Below, one piece after another: positions 59,401 through 64,000 of a stretch of DNA of 64,000 nt. The translations under genes were made by a program, and so were the position numbers. The stretch lies in contig LSRY02000004.1 in NCBI GenBank assembly GCA_001643675.2, forward strand, positions 62,001-126,000. Direction: 5' to 3'. The stretch is from Monocercomonoides exilis (lineage: Eukaryota; Preaxostyla; Oxymonadida; Polymastigidae). Numbering within the stretch: the first letter of the stretch is position 1; every line of letters starts with the position of its first letter. Under the pieces are notes generated by a model. The model had not been told where the DNA came from. It did no database searches and was given only the letters and a program-made list of their open reading frames with translations.

Positions 59401-61664
59401 CCGCAGCGGCATTCGCGACTCAAAGTTCGACGGCGGCTTCAGCTCAGACACAAACAGAGGCAGCTGCGCTCCGAGTGTTGCTCTTTGTGTGAGCTCCTTC
59501 TGGTTCTGCGAGGAAAAGACAGCAAGTCTCTTGACTGGGGCAGCATTAGCAGCGCCTGAATTTGGCTGCTCAGTTCTGATGAGGTCTCTCCACTCGCTCA
59601 CCCACTCGCTGTTCTGCAGGATCGGGTTGCCAGAAAAGTCGAGCATTTTGAACTGCTTCCACCGTTGGCAAGGGACAGATGTCATCTGCGGGAGAGAGTG
59701 GATGTGGTTGAAGGAGACATCCAGCACAACCAGCGAAGACTGAAGCAGAGAGTTCTGCGTCGACCCTTTCAGCGTCGTGAACAAGTCGTCAGGGAGTGTC
59801 TCCAGCTGGTTGTGCGAGATGTTCACCTCAACCAACGACTGGTGCATGGAGAAGAAGGCAGAGGGGATGGAGGATATTCCCGTGTTCTCCATCGAAAGGA
59901 CTGACAAATCTTTCGGCAGAAGTCTGAAGAATTTGTCAGTCACATCCGATGGCAGTGTGCTGAAGTCTGTTCCGCTGAATGAAATGCGCTTCAGCGGCAG
60001 CATCAGCAGCCCCACTGGCAGTGAAGTGACAGAGCAGTGGCTGAGATCGAGGTCAGTCAAGGCAGACAACTTCGACAGCAGGGAAACAGACTTGATCGAA
60101 CGATTGCATCCAAGTTGGAGCTTCTTCAGTGATGTGAATACGTGAACTTCGTTTTGCTGCCCTCTGTCTTTCAGATGCTCCCATTTTTTGTCCTTTCGCT
60201 CGGACATTTCTTTCTCTCTCTCTTTCTCTTCTTTTGCCCGCTCGGTTTCTCTTTCTTCTCCCACAAACGGAATCTCCGCCATGTTGCATCCAGTGCAGTT
60301 GACTTCTTCCAGTGACGCTTTCTCGATTGCTCCTGGCAGCATCGCCAATCGCATGTTCATAGACACATCCAACGTTCTCAGCTGGCTGAACACACCAAAG
60401 TTCCCTCTCAGGCCATTCGGCTCCAAGTCGTTTCCTCCAACGCGAATGGTTCGCAGCGTCTTTGCCGGCAGATCAGCTGCGTTGAGTGCGGTGAGCCTGT
60501 TGTGTGTCAGGTCCAGTGTCATCAGCGCAGGACAGCGAGATATCTGAAGTGCATCACTGGATGAAATCTCATTGAAGGATAGATTCAGCTGTTCCAACGA
60601 CGCCATTGCAGAATCATTGATGAATATGCATCCAACAATTCTGTTGTGAGACGCATCAATCACCCGCAAGTTTTTTGATTCTGGAATTCTGCCGAGCTCG
60701 CTTGTGATGCGGTTACGCTGCAAGTATAATTCGCCAATTCCTTTCAATGGTTCAATCCATGTTTTCACTTGAGTAATCATATTTCCCTCAAGATGCAAAA
60801 AACTCAGCTTCTTTGCAAAGAAGAATGTTTGAGACTCTATTTGTTTAATTCTATTGTATCTCAAATCCAATTGTTCTAGCGAAGGAAATCCTTGAAGGGA
60901 ATGAATCGTTAAAGAGCTTATGAGATTAAAGCCAAGATCTAATTCACTCAAAGTTGGAATGATCAATCCATTTGGAAACTGTTTGATAGCATTATTTGAT
61001 AAAACCAATCGTGAAAGTGAAGAAAATGAAGGTTTGCCCTTTGAATTAATTAACGTTGGTGGTAATGATAATATTCTATTTCCCGAAAGGTCAAGACGAA
61101 CTAGATCTCCAGAAATGAGAGTTTGCTGAAGAAGCATTATGTCGTGCATCGAATTACAGCTTAAACGTAATTCTTTAACTTTAGACCCCTAAAATGACAA
61201 GTGATTAAAAGAATTACGGAGAAAGGCATGTCGAATAATAGAAAATAATTGAATAAAATACCTTCAAAAGAGCAAGATTTAATGTGTGAATTTTGTTGAA
61301 CGAAAGGTCAACAGAATCAAGATTTGGTAACGAAAAAAGTGTTGTCGGTATCTGAGTTATGTCGTTCAAAATAAATTTTAACTTGTTTAGGTTTTTGAGC
61401 TTTGTAATATCTTCTGGGAGAGAGTTAATCCTATTAATATGAATTACATATAATACAGGATTTTTGCAAGTCAAAATATATTGTTTTATAAACAACAAGT
61501 TCGTTAATTAATGAATATCATGCATGATAAATGAAGGCAAACCCATTTCGCACAAGTTCAATGTTAGTAACTTTTGTCAATTGTGCAATATGCTCTGGCT
61601 TTATTTGGCTAATTGTACGATTTTGAATTGCTATCGCATTGTTAATAACCAGATTTCCGCACAT
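53428..61664 (-). CDS. PHLPP-like leucine-rich-repeat PP2C phosphatase with giant insertions
   Basis: Three exons (61664-61543, 61430-61262, 61188-53428; introns 112 and 73 nt) give 2683 aa. Residues about 20-640 are leucine-rich repeats (INSLPEDITKLKNLNKL; LVRLDLSGNRILSLPPTL; LEQLNLSFNEISSSDAL). The rest is a PP2C (PPM) Ser/Thr phosphatase broken up by low-complexity insertions. Motifs in order: GSRKAQEDA (about 775), FAVFDGHA (about 1763), STGVILML and AHVGDARA (about 2037), THDHN (about 2348), ARAFGDFAVG, VLGCDGLYDVL (about 2525) and SQDNVTVLVLRL at the end. The metal-binding Asp residues and the DG and DN motifs are kept, so it is probably active. LRR plus PP2C is the layout of PHLPP, which dephosphorylates Akt/PKC-type kinases in animals; no PH domain is seen. 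The first insertion is rich in Pro, Ser and poly-Pro. Confidence 0.88.
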
Positions 61665-61846
61665 TTTATTTTGATCTGTAGTACATAGTTTTTGTTTTTC
61701 AGAAAAAGATATGGAATTGATTATTGTGATTGATTCTGTGTAATACTGATTTTTTATTAAAACAATAACATTTTTGAAATAATATGACCATTATAAACTT
61801 CTTCGTTGATCATTGTTCAAATTTAAATTTTGTTTTATTGAGCAAG
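61665..61846. promoter_or_regulatory. Divergent promoter region
   Basis: 182 bp between the starts of the LRR-PP2C gene (minus) and the TPX2-family gene (plus). GATC cores lie 9 bp upstream of the minus ATG (61673-61676) and 36 bp upstream of the plus ATG (GTTGATCATTG at 61805-61815). Confidence 0.45.
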
Positions 61847-64000
61847 ATGTTTCGACCTACAATTCCAATATCACCTTACTTGAGAACTCGTACAAGAGTA
61901 AAGCCGTCTGAGTATGATTTGTTGTACGAATTGAAAACGATATTTATTATTTTATAGATTTTTGACACCAGAAGAAAGAGAAAATCAACTCCTTGATGAG
62001 CTTAAAAAGCATCAATTTAAAGCAAAGCCATTCAATAAAAAGGTATTTATTAGAAAAATCATTAGATATTTGATTCAATTCTTTTGAAAGATTGTTACGG
62101 CATGCGGAACTCTTGGATTAAAACAAATAGCAAAAGCCAAAACAGTCATACCCAAGGTGTGCTTTCTCCTATCAATAAATTATGAAATATTGTTATAATG
62201 ATTTGTTTTTGAAATAGACTCCAGAATTTGTTCGTCGTGTAAAAAAGCAGCTAAAACAATGCAAAACGAATGAGATTGTTGCAAAGCAAAGTCATAAAGC
62301 GTTTAAGGCTCTTCCATTAAACGAATCTATTTTTTCAACTGTTTGCATGTTTCTTTTTAAACGTTCAAATTTTTTAAATCAATAAATATATTTAAAGGTT
62401 ACGGGAGTACCGCCTCGTAAGCTTCCAAATGTTACAAAGCCACAACCTTTCACTTTGTTGAGCGATCAAAGGGCGCAGCGCTCTCTAGCACATAACAGTG
62501 AAAAAAGTTTAGAAAAGGAGGAAGGTGAACAATTTGTGTTTAAAGCTCGTCCAGTTCCAAAATACAAAACGATTGTTTGATAAACTTTCAATAATTTTTA
62601 AAATCTGAAAATGATAATAATTTATAGCAACCAATTCAACGTCATGAAACAAAAATAGAAGTTAAGCCATTTCGCCTTCTAACAGATTTGAGAGGAAAGC
62701 ATGAAGAGGTTTGACTTTTCACTTTTTGTGTTTAGTAATTGATTCAAACTTTCTTTACAGGAACATATTAAGGAGGAAATAGAAAAGAAGAAAGAAGAAG
62801 AAACAAAAGTTTATCCATTTAAAGCGCTTTCAACAAAACTTGAACATAAACCCTTTGTATGGAATTATTAATTCGTGTTATTGTTTATTTTGATTTGCAT
62901 CACCAACATTGCAGGTTCCTGTACTCCCATCATCTTCTGGGTTGCATCAGCCAATTGTGCCAAAGCCATTTCACCTCCATACAGAAGAAAGAGTGCTGGA
63001 GCGCACTTCACGCAAACATTCATCTCGTCCAAACGCTTCATTTTCTCGTTCCTCAAATTCAACGCAGAATGAAACTTCTAGAGAAAAAACTACTTTCAAA
63101 GCGAGGCAAGCAACTGTCTTGCGCAAACCTCCGTTTGTTCCACAGAAATCGACTCGACCATTGACAAAGCCTGTTCAATTTGTCATTCATAGTGATCTAC
63201 GTGCAGAAGAACGCAAGCAGTTTGAAGAAAGGCAAAAACAACGTTTGATGAAAGAAAAAGAAGAGAGAGAGAGAAAGAAGAAAGAAGAAGAAAGAAGGTT
63301 GATGGAGGAAGAAGAAAGATTCAGAGAAGAGCACAAATTCAGAGCTCAGCCTATTCGTGCATCGTTTGACCATCCAACATTTGTCCCAACACTGGGAAGA
63401 TCAAAGCTGACAGAGGCAGCAACACCTCATTTGATGACAAAAGAAAGAGCAGCTGTAAAGTTATGGGAGCTTTACAATCATAGAAGATATTATGAAAATG
63501 ATGTAGATGATAAGCAGTTGGATGAACAAGATGATGAGACCTGCGGAAATGATGGTGAAATGGATGAACTGAATGAAAGCGATGTTGAAAAGCTTAAGAA
63601 AGAAGAGCAAGAGGCAGAAATTGAATATGATCATCGACTGATGACACCTCCTGGGGCAAAAGCGACATTCAATCGGAGCTTTCTCCCAATGGAAATTCGG
63701 TATATCTCTCCAGAATCGACAATCCGCGATGACATGATTTCGAGCAACGATCAACAGCCCAGCAATTCAATTCACGGGCAAGAATTACCTCGCACATCAA
63801 TGGATGATCAAGATGCTCTGAGGATAGAAATTAATCAATTCAATAAAAAGGATGAAGAAAATCGTATGGAAGTTGAAGACAGCAATGAGACTAATAATGC
63901 CATGTCTGTTGTGCCATCTGTCTTTGCAGTTCCGTTAAAACAAAATCTGAACGAAAGTGGTTGTGGTGATGTGATTTCAGAAGAAATACACGAAACAGAA
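61847..64000 (+). CDS. TPX2-family microtubule-associated protein, cut by the right edge
   Basis: Eight exons are visible: 61847-61911, 61958-62042, 62091-62156, 62218-62340, 62398-62574, 62628-62708, 62761-62856 and 62915 to the window edge (introns 46-61 nt). They give 593 codons without a stop. Repeated short motifs of the type FKAKPFN, FKALPLN, FKARPVPK, VKPFRLLTD, IVPKPFHLHTEER and PVQFVIHSDLRAEER are the hallmark of TPX2 and related proteins. They are followed by a charged Glu/Lys/Arg helix, then FRAQPIRASFDHPTF and FVPTLGRSKLTEA. TPX2 activates Aurora A and nucleates spindle microtubules; FAM161-like ciliary proteins look partly similar. The first donor could also lie at 61921 or 61924. 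The exon-rich 5' end is unusual here. The C-terminus lies outside the window. Confidence 0.8.

Noticed and set aside
1-64000. CRISPR arrays, operons, prokaryotic elements
   Set aside because: Intron-bearing eukaryotic genes throughout; the short repeats are coding microsatellites, not spaced direct repeats.

Overview
This 64 kb window is nuclear DNA of a single-celled eukaryote. It holds 15 protein genes (two running off the edges), one tRNA gene and the remains of a DNA transposon. Genes lie on both strands, 70 to 1000 bp apart. Intergenic DNA is very AT-rich. Most genes carry one to seven short introns, mostly 44-100 nt. The standard code fits: TAA and TGA end the genes and no sense use of stop codons is needed. 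Conserved proteins carry long serine, glutamate or proline tracts. A flagellated, intron-rich lineage with large membrane-anchored beta-helix surface proteins would fit an oxymonad-type metamonad (Monocercomonoides or Blattamonas kind). That is an inference from style, not a proven identity.

Left part (1-18.6 kb): the 5' end of an unknown gene; a giant ubiquitin-specific-protease-like protein whose catalytic Cys looks replaced by Ser; a coiled-coil/serine-rich orphan; BRF1 (RNA polymerase III initiation); and the DEAD-box helicase DDX47/Rrp3 (rRNA processing).

Middle (18.6-31.3 kb): a gene-poor stretch with a decayed Merlin/ISXO2-type transposase, two roughly 240-bp palindromes built from the head of the same element, and tRNA-Pro(UGG). 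After it come a membrane-anchored S28 serine peptidase, a CFAP20-domain (CFAP20DC-like) ciliary protein and the GCN5/PCAF acetyltransferase.

Right part (31.3-64 kb): TBC1D31-like (ciliary/centriolar-satellite family), a zinc-finger plus pseudo-phosphatase protein, a PRCC-like protein, a 1741-aa beta-helix surface protein, a NOSIP-like U-box protein, a proline/serine-rich orphan with a zinc finger, a PHLPP-like LRR-PP2C phosphatase of 2683 aa with very large insertions in the catalytic domain, and a TPX2-family microtubule protein cut by the right edge.

The genes do not form one pathway. Two themes recur: gene expression (BRF1, DDX47, GCN5, PRCC, NOSIP) and microtubules or cilia (CFAP20DC, TBC1D31, TPX2). 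The strongest window-wide signals beyond the genes are a GATC-core motif within about 50 bp upstream of most start codons, an intron donor consensus close to GTNTG, and the transposon-derived palindromes. I assigned exon boundaries by frame continuity and GT-AG ends; none has been checked against transcripts.
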